From: Variovorax sp. V93
GTDB lineage: Bacteria > Pseudomonadota > Gammaproteobacteria > Burkholderiales > Burkholderiaceae_C
NCBI RefSeq assembly: GCF_041154485.1
Contig: NZ_AP028669.1
Location: forward strand, 3,906,001 to 3,970,000
Length of the DNA: 64,000 nt
Direction of reading: 5' to 3'
Part shown: positions 53,451-61,604 of the stretch, in pieces
Layout of the letters: every line of letters begins with the position of its first letter
Numbering within the stretch: position 1 is the stretch's first letter
Made by a program: the position numbers and the translations under genes
Notes under the pieces: generated by a model
What the model was told of the DNA's origin: nothing
What the model saw: only the letters and a program-made list of their open reading frames with translations
Databases searched by the model: none

Positions 53451-54443
53451 ATGAAACGACGCGAATGGATGCAGGGGACCGCCGCCCTGGCGGCGACGGG
53501 ATCGCTGGGCTCGCTGATACCGGTGCTGGCCCGGGCGCAAGGCGGCGACTACCCCCGGCCGGACGCCACGCTGCGCTACGTGGTGCCCTTTCCCCCGGGC
53601 GGCCTGACGGACGTGATGGCGCGGCAGATCGGCCAGCAATTGGGCGAGCGCTGGAAGGTCAACGTGCTGGTGGACAACCGGCCCGGCGGCAACGGGCAGA
53701 TCGGCGCCGACCTCGTGGCCAAGGCGCCGCCCGACGGCAACACGCTGCTCGCGGTCACGCTCACGCATGCGGCCAACGTGACGCTGTTCCCGAAGTCGCC
53801 GTTCAGCTTCCAGAAGGACCTGCGGCCGGTGGCGCTGCTGGCCGGCAGCCCGATGCTGGTCGTGGTGCCCGTGGCCAGCCCCATCCAGGACCTGAAGGGC
53901 CTGGCCGCGGCGGCGAAGGAGCGCAAGCTCAACGCCGGCTCCAGCGGCAACGGCACGCCGCCCCACCTGACGCTCGCGCTCTTCAACGACCTCAACAAGT
54001 CGAGCATCCAGCACGTGCCCTACAAGGGCGGTGCGCCCTGCATCACCGATCTCATCGGCAGCCAGCTCGACGTGGTGTTCTCGAACCTCCCGGAGTCGAT
54101 CGCGCACGTGAAGGGCGGCAAGCTGCGCGCGCTCGCCATCGCGAGCAAGGCCCGCTATCCGCTGCTGCCCGAGGTGCCGACCACCGCCGAAGCCGGCATG
54201 CCCGCGCTGCAGGTGGAGAACTGGACCGGCATGATGGTGCCGGCCGGCATGCCCGATGCCGCGGTGCAGAAGCTGGGCGCGGAGGTGGTGAAGATCCTCG
54301 CGCAGCCCGGCCTCGACGAGCGCATGCGCCAGCAGGGCTTCGTGATCGATGCGCGCGGGCCGGACCGCTTCGCGCCGTTCCTGGCCGACGAGATCGCGCG
54401 CTGGGCGCACGTCATCAAGGCCGCGTCTATCCAGCCTGGCTGA
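53451..54443 (+). CDS. Bug-type substrate receptor (tripartite tricarboxylate transporter)
   Basis: 330 residues. N-terminal twin-arginine-like signal (MKRREWMQGTAALAATGSLG) with cleavage near ARAQG. TctC/Bug fold: LRYVVPFPPGGLTDVMARQI, VLVDNRPGGNGQIGADLVAK, HVPYKGGAPCITDLIGSQLD and the late TTAEAGMPALQ. 36 bp after comC with the same CAACAGGAGACAAC leader as suyA. Inferred: captures sulfolactate (or a related sulfonate) in the periplasm. No TctA/TctB membrane genes are nearby. Its 3' end overlaps the convergent ackA by 17 bp. Confidence 0.9.
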   Translation: MKRREWMQGTAALAATGSLGSLIPVLARAQGGDYPRPDATLRYVVPFPPGGLTDVMARQIGQQLGERWKVNVLVDNRPGGNGQIGADLVAKAPPDGNTLLAVTLTHAANVTLFPKSPFSFQKDLRPVALLAGSPMLVVVPVASPIQDLKGLAAAAKERKLNAGSSGNGTPPHLTLALFNDLNKSSIQHVPYKGGAPCITDLIGSQLDVVFSNLPESIAHVKGGKLRALAIASKARYPLLPEVPTTAEAGMPALQVENWTGMMVPAGMPDAAVQKLGAEVVKILAQPGLDERMRQQGFVIDARGPDRFAPFLADEIARWAHVIKAASIQPG

Positions 54444-55626
54444 GCAGCCGCGCCGTGTGGCGCGCGATCACGGCCTCTTCGTCGGTGCGCAGCACCCAGG
54501 CGCTCACGGGGCTTTCAGGCGTCGTGAGCCGTGCATGGCCCGCGCGGTTGGCCGCTGCGTCGACACGCAGGCCGAGCCAGCCGCATTCCTCGAGGATGCG
54601 CTCGCGCAGCGCGGCGGCGTTCTCGCCGATACCGCCGGTGAACACGATGGCGTCCACGCCGCGCAGCGCCGCGGCCAGGCTGCCCATGTGCTGCACCACC
54701 TGCTCGGTGAAATGCGCGATGGCTTCGGCCGCGGCGGGCGCGGCCGAAGCCTCCAGCTCGCGCATGTCGCTGGAAATTCCCGACAGCCCGAGCAGGCCCG
54801 ACTCGCGGAACAGCAGCTTCTCGACACCGTCCACCGACATGCCCTGCGAGCGCATCAAATACAGCACCACGGCCGCATCGAGGTGCCCGCAGCGCGTGCC
54901 CATGGTGAGGCCGTCGAGCGGCGAGAAGCTCATCGTCGTTGCCACCGACCGCCCCTCGGCCATGGCGCACATCGACGCGCCATTGCCCAGGTGCGCGACG
55001 ATCACGCGCTGGCGTGCGAGCTGCGGCGCCAGCTGCGCGAACTGCGTCACGATCGACTCGTAGGACAGGCCGTGGAAGCCGTAGCGCCGCACGCCCGCGT
55101 CGTGCAGCGCGCGCGGCAGCGCGAAACGGCGGTTCACATCGGGCTGGGTCGCATGGAAGGCGGTGTCGAAGCACGCCACCTGTGGCACGCCATCGAAAGC
55201 CTTCATGGCGGCGCGCACGCCCGCGAGGTTGTGCGGCTGGTGCAGCGGCGCGAGCGGCTCGAGCGCGGCCAGCTCGGCAAGCACCGCATCGTCGATGCGC
55301 ACCGGCTCTATGAAGTTGGCGCCGCCATGCACGATGCGATGGCCGACCGCTGCGATGCGGCCGCCCTCGCCCTGCTGCGCATGCCATGCGAGCAGCGCGG
55401 CCAAGGCGCCCTGGTGCGAGCGGCTGCCGCCTTCCAGCGCCGCATCGTGCAGCGTGCGGCCCTCCGCATCGCGCACCCGCAGCCGCGCCTTCAGCCCCGC
55501 GCCCAGGCCGTCGGCCTGGCCCGACCAGCGCGCGGCGGGCAGCGCACCGCCCTCGCCGGGCGCATCGAACAGCGCGACCTTGATCGACGACGACCCGGCA
55601 TTCAGCGTGAACAGCGATTCGCTCAA
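54427..55626 (-). CDS. ackA: Acetate kinase
   Basis: 399 residues from a TTG start at 55626 that overlaps the xsc stop (TTGA), so translation is coupled to xsc. ASKHA-fold kinase: SLFTLNAGSSSIKVALFD, GHRIVHGGANF, FDTAFHATQPD, the phosphate loop VAHLGNGASM, and FTGGIGENAAALRE. The usual MGTRSGDLDP reads MGTRCGHLDA. Reaction: acetyl phosphate + ADP to acetate + ATP. In most aerobic Xsc operons pta sits here instead. Convergent with the Bug receptor gene. Confidence 0.93.
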   Translation of the reverse strand: MSESLFTLNAGSSSIKVALFDAPGEGGALPAARWSGQADGLGAGLKARLRVRDAEGRTLHDAALEGGSRSHQGALAALLAWHAQQGEGGRIAAVGHRIVHGGANFIEPVRIDDAVLAELAALEPLAPLHQPHNLAGVRAAMKAFDGVPQVACFDTAFHATQPDVNRRFALPRALHDAGVRRYGFHGLSYESIVTQFAQLAPQLARQRVIVAHLGNGASMCAMAEGRSVATTMSFSPLDGLTMGTRCGHLDAAVVLYLMRSQGMSVDGVEKLLFRESGLLGLSGISSDMRELEASAAPAAAEAIAHFTEQVVQHMGSLAAALRGVDAIVFTGGIGENAAALRERILEECGWLGLRVDAAANRAGHARLTTPESPVSAWVLRTDEEAVIARHTARLLSQAG

Positions 55627-57446
55627 ACGTAGTCCTTGTACTTGTCGAGGAAGCGCACCGGCTTGGACAGCGCATCGCGGCGGAACGGATCGCCGAGCTC
55701 GCGGGTGCACATGATCTCGATCACGCAGGTCTTGCCCTGGTTCATCTGCATGTCGATGGCCTTCTTGAGGGCCGGGCCCACGTCTTCGAGCCTGTCGACC
55801 ACAATGCCCTCGGCGCCCATGGCCTTGGCGATGCCCGCGAAGCTCTCGCTCTCGAGCTCGCCCGCGACGAAGCGGCGGTTGTAGAAGTCGACCTGGTTCT
55901 TCTTCTCGGCGCCCCACTGGCGGTTGTGGAAGACCACGGCCGTCACCGGAATGTCGTGCCGCACGGCAGTCATGATCTCGACCATGCTCATGCCCCAGGC
56001 GCCGTCGCCGGCATAGGCTACCGCCGGGCGGTCGGGCGCCGCGCACTTGGCGCCGATCATGGTCGGCAGCGAGTAGCCGCAGTTGCCGAAGCTCATCGGC
56101 GCGAAGAAGCTCCTCGGCTCCTCGAAGCGCAGGTAGCTGTTGGCAATGGCGTTGATGTTGCCGATGTCGGTGGAAACCATCACGCGCGGCGGCATGGCCT
56201 TCTCGAGCTCGCGCAGCACCTGGCGCGGGTGCAGGTAAGTGCCGCCGGTGGGCGTCTTCTCGCCCTTGGCTTCCTCGATGGCGTCGAGGCTGAACTGGTC
56301 GCGCTCGTGGGTCCACTCGTCGAGCTCTTTTTCCCACGCGGCCTTCTCGGCCTGGATCTTGTCGGCGCGCTGGGCCTTGGTAGCGTCGCAGGCGAGCGTC
56401 TTGCCCTGCAGGCGCCTGAGCAGTTCCTTGGCCGTGGCCTTGGCGTCGCCGTGGATGCCGACGGTGATCTTCTTCACGAGGCCCAGGTTGGTGTGGTCGG
56501 CCTCCACCTGGATGATCTTCGCGTCCTTCGGCCAGTAGTCCATGCCGTGCTGCGGCAAGGTGCCGAAGGGCCCCATGCGCGAGCCGAGCGCAAGCACCAC
56601 GTCGGCCTGCGCGATCAGCTTCATTGCGGCCTTGGACCCCTGGTAGCCGAGCGGGCCGGCCCACAGCGGATGGCTCGCGGGGAACGAGTCGTTGCGCAGA
56701 TAGCCGTTGGCCACGGGTGCGCCCAGGCGCTCGGCCAGCGCCTTGCACTCCTCGACCGCATCGCCCATCACCACGCCGCCGCCCGAAAGGATCACCGGGA
56801 ACTTCGCCGAGGCCAGCAGCTCGACGGCCGCGTTCAGGCTCATCTCGCCGCCCGCGCCGCGCTCCACGCGCATGGGCTTCGGGATCTCGGTGGTGATCTC
56901 GCCATAGAAATAGTCGCGCGGAATGTTGAGCTGCGTCGGGCCCATCTCGGAGATGGCGCGGTCGAAGCAGCGCGCCGTGTACTCGGCCATGCGCTTGGGG
57001 TTGTTCACGTGGCCCTGGTACTTGGTGAACTCCTGGAACATCGGCAGCTGGTTGGCTTCCTGGAAGCCGCCCAGGCCCATGCCCATGGTGCCGGTCTCGG
57101 GCGTGATCATCACCACCGGGCTGTGCGCCCAGTAGGCGGCCGCGATGGCCGTCACGCAGTTGCTGATGCCGGGGCCGTTCTGGCCGATCACCACGCCGTG
57201 GCGGCCCGACACGCGCGCATAGCCGTCGGCCATGTGGGCGCCGCCCTGCTCGTGCACCACCGGGACCAGGCGGATGCCGGCGGGCGCGAAGATGTCCATC
57301 GCGTCCATGAAGGCCGAGCCCATGATGCCGAAGATGTCGGTCACGCCGTTGGCGACCATGGTCTCGACGAAGGCCTCGGAGGGCGTCATCTTCTGCACGC
57401 CGGCGACGGCTTCGCGGGTGGGTGCGGCGGGTTGCTTCTGGCTCAT
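55623..57446 (-). CDS. xsc: Sulfoacetaldehyde acetyltransferase
   Basis: 607 residues, full length. ThDP enzyme: N-terminal Glu in VVHEQGGAHMADGYARVSG, ThDP/Mg motif GDGAWGMSMVEIMTAVRHDI plus VFHNRQWGAEKKNQ, and the Xsc-type start MTPSEAFVETMVANGVTDIFG. Reaction: sulfoacetaldehyde + phosphate to acetyl phosphate + sulfite, cytoplasm. Start at 57446 is preceded by a textbook promoter (57528-57556) and divergent from an IclR gene. Followed by ackA in overlap. Sulfoacetaldehyde could come from the SauS-like enzyme at 63425 or from sulfopyruvate if a decarboxylase exists outside the window. Confidence 0.96.
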   Translation of the reverse strand: MSQKQPAAPTREAVAGVQKMTPSEAFVETMVANGVTDIFGIMGSAFMDAMDIFAPAGIRLVPVVHEQGGAHMADGYARVSGRHGVVIGQNGPGISNCVTAIAAAYWAHSPVVMITPETGTMGMGLGGFQEANQLPMFQEFTKYQGHVNNPKRMAEYTARCFDRAISEMGPTQLNIPRDYFYGEITTEIPKPMRVERGAGGEMSLNAAVELLASAKFPVILSGGGVVMGDAVEECKALAERLGAPVANGYLRNDSFPASHPLWAGPLGYQGSKAAMKLIAQADVVLALGSRMGPFGTLPQHGMDYWPKDAKIIQVEADHTNLGLVKKITVGIHGDAKATAKELLRRLQGKTLACDATKAQRADKIQAEKAAWEKELDEWTHERDQFSLDAIEEAKGEKTPTGGTYLHPRQVLRELEKAMPPRVMVSTDIGNINAIANSYLRFEEPRSFFAPMSFGNCGYSLPTMIGAKCAAPDRPAVAYAGDGAWGMSMVEIMTAVRHDIPVTAVVFHNRQWGAEKKNQVDFYNRRFVAGELESESFAGIAKAMGAEGIVVDRLEDVGPALKKAIDMQMNQGKTCVIEIMCTRELGDPFRRDALSKPVRFLDKYKDYV

Positions 57447-57527
57447 GGAAGGCGTCTCCTGAAGGGGATGGGGCGGTCTGCGGGTTTCAAAAGCCGGAAC
57501 GGGTTGTTCCGAATTTCTTTCCGGCGG

Positions 57528-57556
57528 AATATAGGTCGGCAAGGCCTTGGCGTCAA
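57528..57556 (-). promoter_or_regulatory. Sigma70 promoter of xsc-ackA
   Basis: Minus strand: -35 TTGACG (57556-57551), 17-bp spacer, -10 TATATT (57533-57528), about 80 bp upstream of the xsc start. It lies next to the inverted repeat 57561-57599, which would overlap or abut its -35. Confidence 0.7.
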
Positions 57557-57560
57557 ACAA

Positions 57561-57599
57561 TTTACAAAAATCGGTACGCCTTGTCTTGTTTTTTGTAAA
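57561..57599. promoter_or_regulatory. Candidate IclR operator between xsc and its regulator
   Basis: TTTACAAAAA (57561-57570) and TTTTTGTAAA (57590-57599) are perfect inverted half-sites separated by 19 bp, about two helical turns and so on one face of the DNA. Placed just upstream of the xsc -35 and across the regulator's own promoter, it fits auto-regulation plus xsc control by the adjacent IclR protein. Confidence 0.6.
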
Positions 57600-57610
57600 A
57601 AGACTATGAT
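57581..57610 (+). promoter_or_regulatory. Possible iclR promoter, leaderless transcript
   Basis: TTGTCT (57581-57586), 18 bp, TATGAT (57605-57610). Transcription would begin about 57617, at or next to the ATG at 57618, giving a leaderless mRNA; no ribosome binding site is visible before that ATG. Confidence 0.4.
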
Positions 57611-57617
57611 CCGCCCC

Positions 57618-58442
57618 ATGAAGATCGTCAAAGGGCTTGTGCCCGAAATCCCTGAGCCGGCGCCGGGCGACACGCCCACCATGCGCCTGTTCGGGCTGCT
57701 CGAAGTCATGGCCGCCAAGGACCAGCGCTACTCGCTGCAGGGCCTGGTGGAAGAGACCGGCATGCCCAAGCCCACCCTGCACCGCATGCTCCAGCAGCTC
57801 GAAGGCGCGGGCCTGCTGCAGCGCGAGGGCGACGGCCGCCACTACGGCATCGGCACGCGGCTGCGGCGGCTGGCCGAGAACCTGCTGCTCAACGACAGCC
57901 TCCACGGTGCGCGCCATACGGTGCTGCGTCAACTGGTGGAGGAAATCGGCGAGAGCTGCAACCTCACCGCGCTCTCGGGCAGCGAGGTGGTGTACCTCGA
58001 CCGCGTGGAAACCGCCGCGCCGCTGCGCTTCTACCTGCACTCGGGCTCGCGCGTGCCGGTGCACTGCTCGGCCAGCGGCAAGATCTTTCTCGCGCAGATG
58101 AGCGCGGCGCAGCGCCGCCGCCTGCTCTCCAACGCGCCGCTGGAGCCCTACACGCCCCGCACGCTGACCGACCCCGACGCGCTCGAAAAGGAAGTGCAGC
58201 GCGTGCGCAAGGACGGCTTTGCCATCGACAACGAGGAGTTCCTGCCCGGCCTGCTGTGCATTGCCGCGCTGGTGCCTTCGGGCGACGACGGCCCCTCGAA
58301 CCTGTGCATCGCGGTGCAGGCGCCGGTCATGCGGCTCGATGCCGCGAAGGCCAAGACGCTGCTGCCCGCGCTGCAGCGCGCCGCCCAGGCGCTGAGCCGC
58401 ATCGATGCCGACGCGGGCACCACCAGCCGCGCGCAGGCCTGA
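57618..58442 (+). CDS. IclR-family regulator beside xsc
   Basis: 274 residues from ATG 57618 (an ATG at 57606 would add four residues but falls inside the likely -10). Winged helix at about 22-75 (MRLFGLLEVMAAKDQRYSL, TGMPKPTLHRMLQQLEGAGLL) and the IclR effector domain (VEEIGESCNLTALSGSEVVYLD, VHCSASGKIFLAQM, ending with the Cys-containing PGLLCIAALVPS). Divergent from xsc across a 10-19-10 inverted repeat. Inferred ligand: sulfoacetaldehyde pathway intermediate such as sulfoacetate. 27 bp before the CobS-like gene on the same strand. Confidence 0.9.
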   Translation: MKIVKGLVPEIPEPAPGDTPTMRLFGLLEVMAAKDQRYSLQGLVEETGMPKPTLHRMLQQLEGAGLLQREGDGRHYGIGTRLRRLAENLLLNDSLHGARHTVLRQLVEEIGESCNLTALSGSEVVYLDRVETAAPLRFYLHSGSRVPVHCSASGKIFLAQMSAAQRRRLLSNAPLEPYTPRTLTDPDALEKEVQRVRKDGFAIDNEEFLPGLLCIAALVPSGDDGPSNLCIAVQAPVMRLDAAKAKTLLPALQRAAQALSRIDADAGTTSRAQA

Positions 58443-58469
58443 CCACTCCATTTCCTTCGAAAGCCCACC

Positions 58470-59453
58470 GTGACCGACATCGCAGACCTTCGGCCCGACC
58501 GCATGCTGAGCGTGCGCGAGGTGTTCGGCATCGACACCGAGCTGCAGGTGCCCGCCTTCAGCGAGCGCGACGACCACGTGCCCGAGGTGGATGCGGTCTA
58601 CCGCTTCAACCCCGACGTGACGCTCGCCATCCTCGCGGGCTTCATGCGCGACCGGCGCGTGATGGTGCAGGGGCTGCACGGCACCGGCAAGTCGAGCCAC
58701 ATCGAGCAGGTGGCGGCGCGGCTGAACTGGCCCTGCGTGCGCCTGAACCTCGACGGCCACATCAGCCGGCTCGACCTTGTCGGCAAGGACGCGGTGGTGC
58801 TGCGCGAAGGAAAACAGGTCACCGAGTTCCAGGAAGGCATCGTGCCGTGGTCGCTGCAGCGGCCGGTGGCGCTGGTGTTCGACGAGTACGACGCGGGCCG
58901 GCCCGACGTGATGTTCGTCATCCAGCGCATCCTGGAGCGGGACGGCAAGTTCACCCTGATGGACCAGAACAAGGTGCTGCGCCCGCACCCCTTCTTCCGG
59001 CTGTTCGCCACCGCCAACACGGTGGGCCTGGGCAACCTCAACGGCCTGTACCACGGCGCGCAGCGGCTCAACCATGCGCAGATCGACCGCTGGAACATCG
59101 TGGCCTCGCTCAACTACCTGCCGGCCGATGAAGAGATCGCGATCGTGCAGGCGCGCGTGCCGTCGCTGGCGGGCGATGCGGGCCGCACGCTGGTCGCATC
59201 GATGGTGGCCGTGGCCGATCTCACGCGCAAGGGCTTCGCGGCCGGCGACCTCTCGACGCTGATGTCGCCGCGCACCGTGATCACCTGGGCCGAGAACGTC
59301 GAGATCTTCAGGGACCCGGCGCTCGCGTTCCGCCTGTCCTTCGTCAACAAATGCGACGACGCCGAGCGGCCGCTCGTGGCCGAATATTTTCAGCGCTGCT
59401 TCGACCAGGAGCTGGAGGAGTCGCACCAGCTGTCGCCGGGACCGCGCGAATGA
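58470..59453 (+). CDS. CobS/MoxR-like AAA+ ATPase
   Basis: 327 residues. Walker A in VQGLHGTGKSSHIEQVA at about 66-82, Walker B VALVFDEYDAG, sensor region RLFATANTVGLG, and an Arg-rich late helical part. N-terminal part and overall length match CobS of aerobic cobaltochelatase better than generic MoxR. Known: CobS and CobT form the ATPase chaperone of CobNST. Here it follows an iclR gene and overlaps cobT-like (ATGA). No cobN or other cobalamin gene is in the window, so the target may be a different enzyme of the sulfonate cluster (inference). Confidence 0.88.
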   Translation: MTDIADLRPDRMLSVREVFGIDTELQVPAFSERDDHVPEVDAVYRFNPDVTLAILAGFMRDRRVMVQGLHGTGKSSHIEQVAARLNWPCVRLNLDGHISRLDLVGKDAVVLREGKQVTEFQEGIVPWSLQRPVALVFDEYDAGRPDVMFVIQRILERDGKFTLMDQNKVLRPHPFFRLFATANTVGLGNLNGLYHGAQRLNHAQIDRWNIVASLNYLPADEEIAIVQARVPSLAGDAGRTLVASMVAVADLTRKGFAAGDLSTLMSPRTVITWAENVEIFRDPALAFRLSFVNKCDDAERPLVAEYFQRCFDQELEESHQLSPGPRE

Positions 59454-61201
59454 CCGAGGCACCTGCCCCCGCTACCGCATCGGCCAGTGCCATGCAGCGC
59501 CGCGTGCGGCAGGAGGAGCAGGTCGCCGAACTCTGCGCGGGCGTGGTGCGCGCCTTCAGCGGCGAGCGCGAGCTGCACTTTCGCGGACGGCGACTGCATC
59601 GCGGCCGCGTGGCGCTGCCGTGGTTCGCGCCGCACCTGCATCCCTCGCCCGAGACCGACGACCTCGCCTCCTTCCGCGGCGTGGCCGACGGATTGGCGCT
59701 GCGGCTCACGCTGTCCGATGCCGCGCTGCACGAAAGCCTGCGGCCCGAAGAACCGGTCGAGCGCATGCTGTTCGAGATGCTCGAGCAGTTCCGCGCCGAA
59801 GCGCTCGTACCCGAGGTCATGGCGGGCATGCGGCGCAACCTGCGGCATCGCCATGAACAGTGGTCGCTGGCCTTCCACCATTCGGGGCTGACCGACACCG
59901 CGCGCGGCCTGCTGCTCTATGCCGTGGCGCAGATCTGCCGCGCCCGCGTGAGCGGCCAGCAGGTGGTGGAAGAAACCGAGGACATGCTCGAAGCCACGCG
60001 CTTCGCGCTCGCGCCGCTGATCGGCCACCAGCTGGCAGGTTTGCGCCGCGACCGTGCCGACCAGGCTGCCTATGCCGTGCACGCACTCGCCATCGCGCGC
60101 ACCGTCGCCGCGATGCTGCACGAGGCCGGCGAGGACAGCAGCGACGCGCGCGGCCCGCATGTGGACGACAAGCGCAGCGTGTTCATGCTCGTCGCCGACA
60201 TGGACCGCGAGATCATCGAGCGCTTCACCACCGCCGAATCGGGCCGCAGCGCCGTGCTCGACGACGCGGGCGGCGCCTACCGCGTCTTCACCGCCGCCTA
60301 CGACCGCGAGCACGACGCCGCCGCGCTGGCGCGCAAGGAAGTGCTCGCCGGCCACCGCGAAAAGCTCGACCGCCGCATCGCCGCGCAGGGCGTGAACATC
60401 GCCCGCCTTGCGCGCGAGCTGCGTGCCCTGCTGTCCGACCCGACACGCGACGGCTGGGACGGCGGCCAGGAGGAAGGCCTGGTCGACGGCCGCCGGCTCG
60501 CGCAGCTGGTGGCCTCGCCCACCGAGCACCGCCTGTTCCGCACCGAGCGCATGGAGCCGGTCGCCGACTGCATCGTGACCTTCCTGATCGACTGCTCGGG
60601 TTCGATGAAGGAGCATGCCGAATCGGTCGCGATGATGGCCGACGTGTTCGCGCGCGCGCTCGAGCAGGCCGGCGCGGCCAGCGAGGTGCTGGGCTTCACC
60701 ACCGGCGCCTGGAACGGCGGCCGTGCGCAGCGCGAGTGGGTGCGCGCCGGCAGGCCGCCTCACCCCGGCCGCCTCAACGAGCGCTGCCACATCGTCTTCA
60801 AGGCCGCCGCCACGCCCTGGCGCCGCGCGCGCCCCGCGATGGCCGCACTGCTGAAGGCCGACTTATTCCGCGAAGGCATCGACGGCGAGGCGGTCGACTG
60901 GGGCTGCGCGCGCCTGCGCCAGCGACCCGAGGCGCGCAAGCTGCTGCTGGTGATTTCCGACGGCTCGCCGATGGACAGCGCGACGCACCTGGCCAACGAC
61001 GCGCACTACCTCGACCACCACCTGCGCGACGTGGTGGCGCGGCAGGAACAGCGCGGCGATATCGAGATCGCGGGCATCGGTGTCGGGCTGGACCTGAGCC
61101 CGTACTACAGCCGCAGCCATGTGCTCGACCTTGCGACGTCTACCGGCAACACGATCTTCCGCGAAGTGACCGGTCTCATGGCGGGGCGGTATCGGCGCTG
61201 A
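59450..61201 (+). CDS. CobT-like VWA-domain protein
   Basis: 583 residues. N-terminal about 370 residues are helical, CobT-like (MQRRVRQEEQVAELCAGVVR; MLFEMLEQFRAEALVPEV). C-terminal von Willebrand A domain from about 370 with the MIDAS start FLIDCSGSMKEHAESV at about 378, a Thr-containing LGFTTGAWNGG, and a late Asp in LLVISDGSPMD. Known: CobT partners CobS in metal chelation for cobalamin; MoxR/VWA pairs elsewhere insert metals or remodel enzymes such as Rubisco or CO dehydrogenase. The acidic linker typical of CobT is short here. Starts in an ATGA overlap with the ATPase. Confidence 0.87.
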   Translation: MTEAPAPATASASAMQRRVRQEEQVAELCAGVVRAFSGERELHFRGRRLHRGRVALPWFAPHLHPSPETDDLASFRGVADGLALRLTLSDAALHESLRPEEPVERMLFEMLEQFRAEALVPEVMAGMRRNLRHRHEQWSLAFHHSGLTDTARGLLLYAVAQICRARVSGQQVVEETEDMLEATRFALAPLIGHQLAGLRRDRADQAAYAVHALAIARTVAAMLHEAGEDSSDARGPHVDDKRSVFMLVADMDREIIERFTTAESGRSAVLDDAGGAYRVFTAAYDREHDAAALARKEVLAGHREKLDRRIAAQGVNIARLARELRALLSDPTRDGWDGGQEEGLVDGRRLAQLVASPTEHRLFRTERMEPVADCIVTFLIDCSGSMKEHAESVAMMADVFARALEQAGAASEVLGFTTGAWNGGRAQREWVRAGRPPHPGRLNERCHIVFKAAATPWRRARPAMAALLKADLFREGIDGEAVDWGCARLRQRPEARKLLLVISDGSPMDSATHLANDAHYLDHHLRDVVARQEQRGDIEIAGIGVGLDLSPYYSRSHVLDLATSTGNTIFREVTGLMAGRYRR

Positions 61202-61224
61202 AGCCTGCCTGGGGCGCTGCTGTT

Positions 61225-61476
61225 CAGGGCGCGCTCCCGCCGACGGGGTACACGGCGAAGCGAATGTCCCCCGCCCTTCGGGCTCCTCCTTGATTTCGCT
61301 GCGCAAGGCACCCCATCGGCGTGATCGTTGTTCGGAGCGGTCGTTGATCAGCGGTACACGAGCAGCGTGCCCTGTGCACAGGGCATCGGGTGCTCCCCGC
61401 AGCGAAATCAAGGAGGAGGCCGCTGGCCGGGGGACATTCGCGGAGGGGAGTACCCGGTGGCCTGTGCACGCGCCCT
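61225..61476. repeat. 250-bp imperfect inverted repeat element
   Basis: Left arm 61225-61316 and right arm 61386-61476 are inverted copies of about 90 bp at roughly 75-80 percent identity by eye; the best part is TGATTTCGCTGCG at about 61291 against CGCAGCGAAATCA at 61399. Between them is a 70-bp spacer with a palindrome CCTGTGCACAGG (61371-61382). It fills the 403-bp gene-free gap between the CobT-like gene and the second IclR gene. No transposase is present. Could be a MITE-like element or a large terminator. Confidence 0.7.
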
Positions 61477-61575
61477 GAAAGAAGCAAAACCTGAAACGTT
61501 TAGAACTACATCCAAGTCCCCGATTGACAAAGCGGACGATCAGTTCAAACATTGCGTCTCATATCCAGGAACAAC

Positions 61576-61592
61576 GTTCCAATATTTGGAAC
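61576..61592. promoter_or_regulatory. Candidate IclR operator before second iclR gene
   Basis: GTTCCAA-TAT-TTGGAAC, perfect 7-3-7 inverted repeat, ending 13 bp before the ATG at 61605. Size and TTCCA/TGGAA half-sites resemble IclR-family boxes; position predicts autorepression. Confidence 0.6.
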
Positions 61593-61604
61593 ATCCGGAG
61601 CCCC

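Noticed and set aside
58470..61201. Ordinary cobalamin cobaltochelatase locus
   Set aside because: No cobN, cobalamin synthesis gene or B12-related feature is in the window; kept as CobS/CobT-like with open target.
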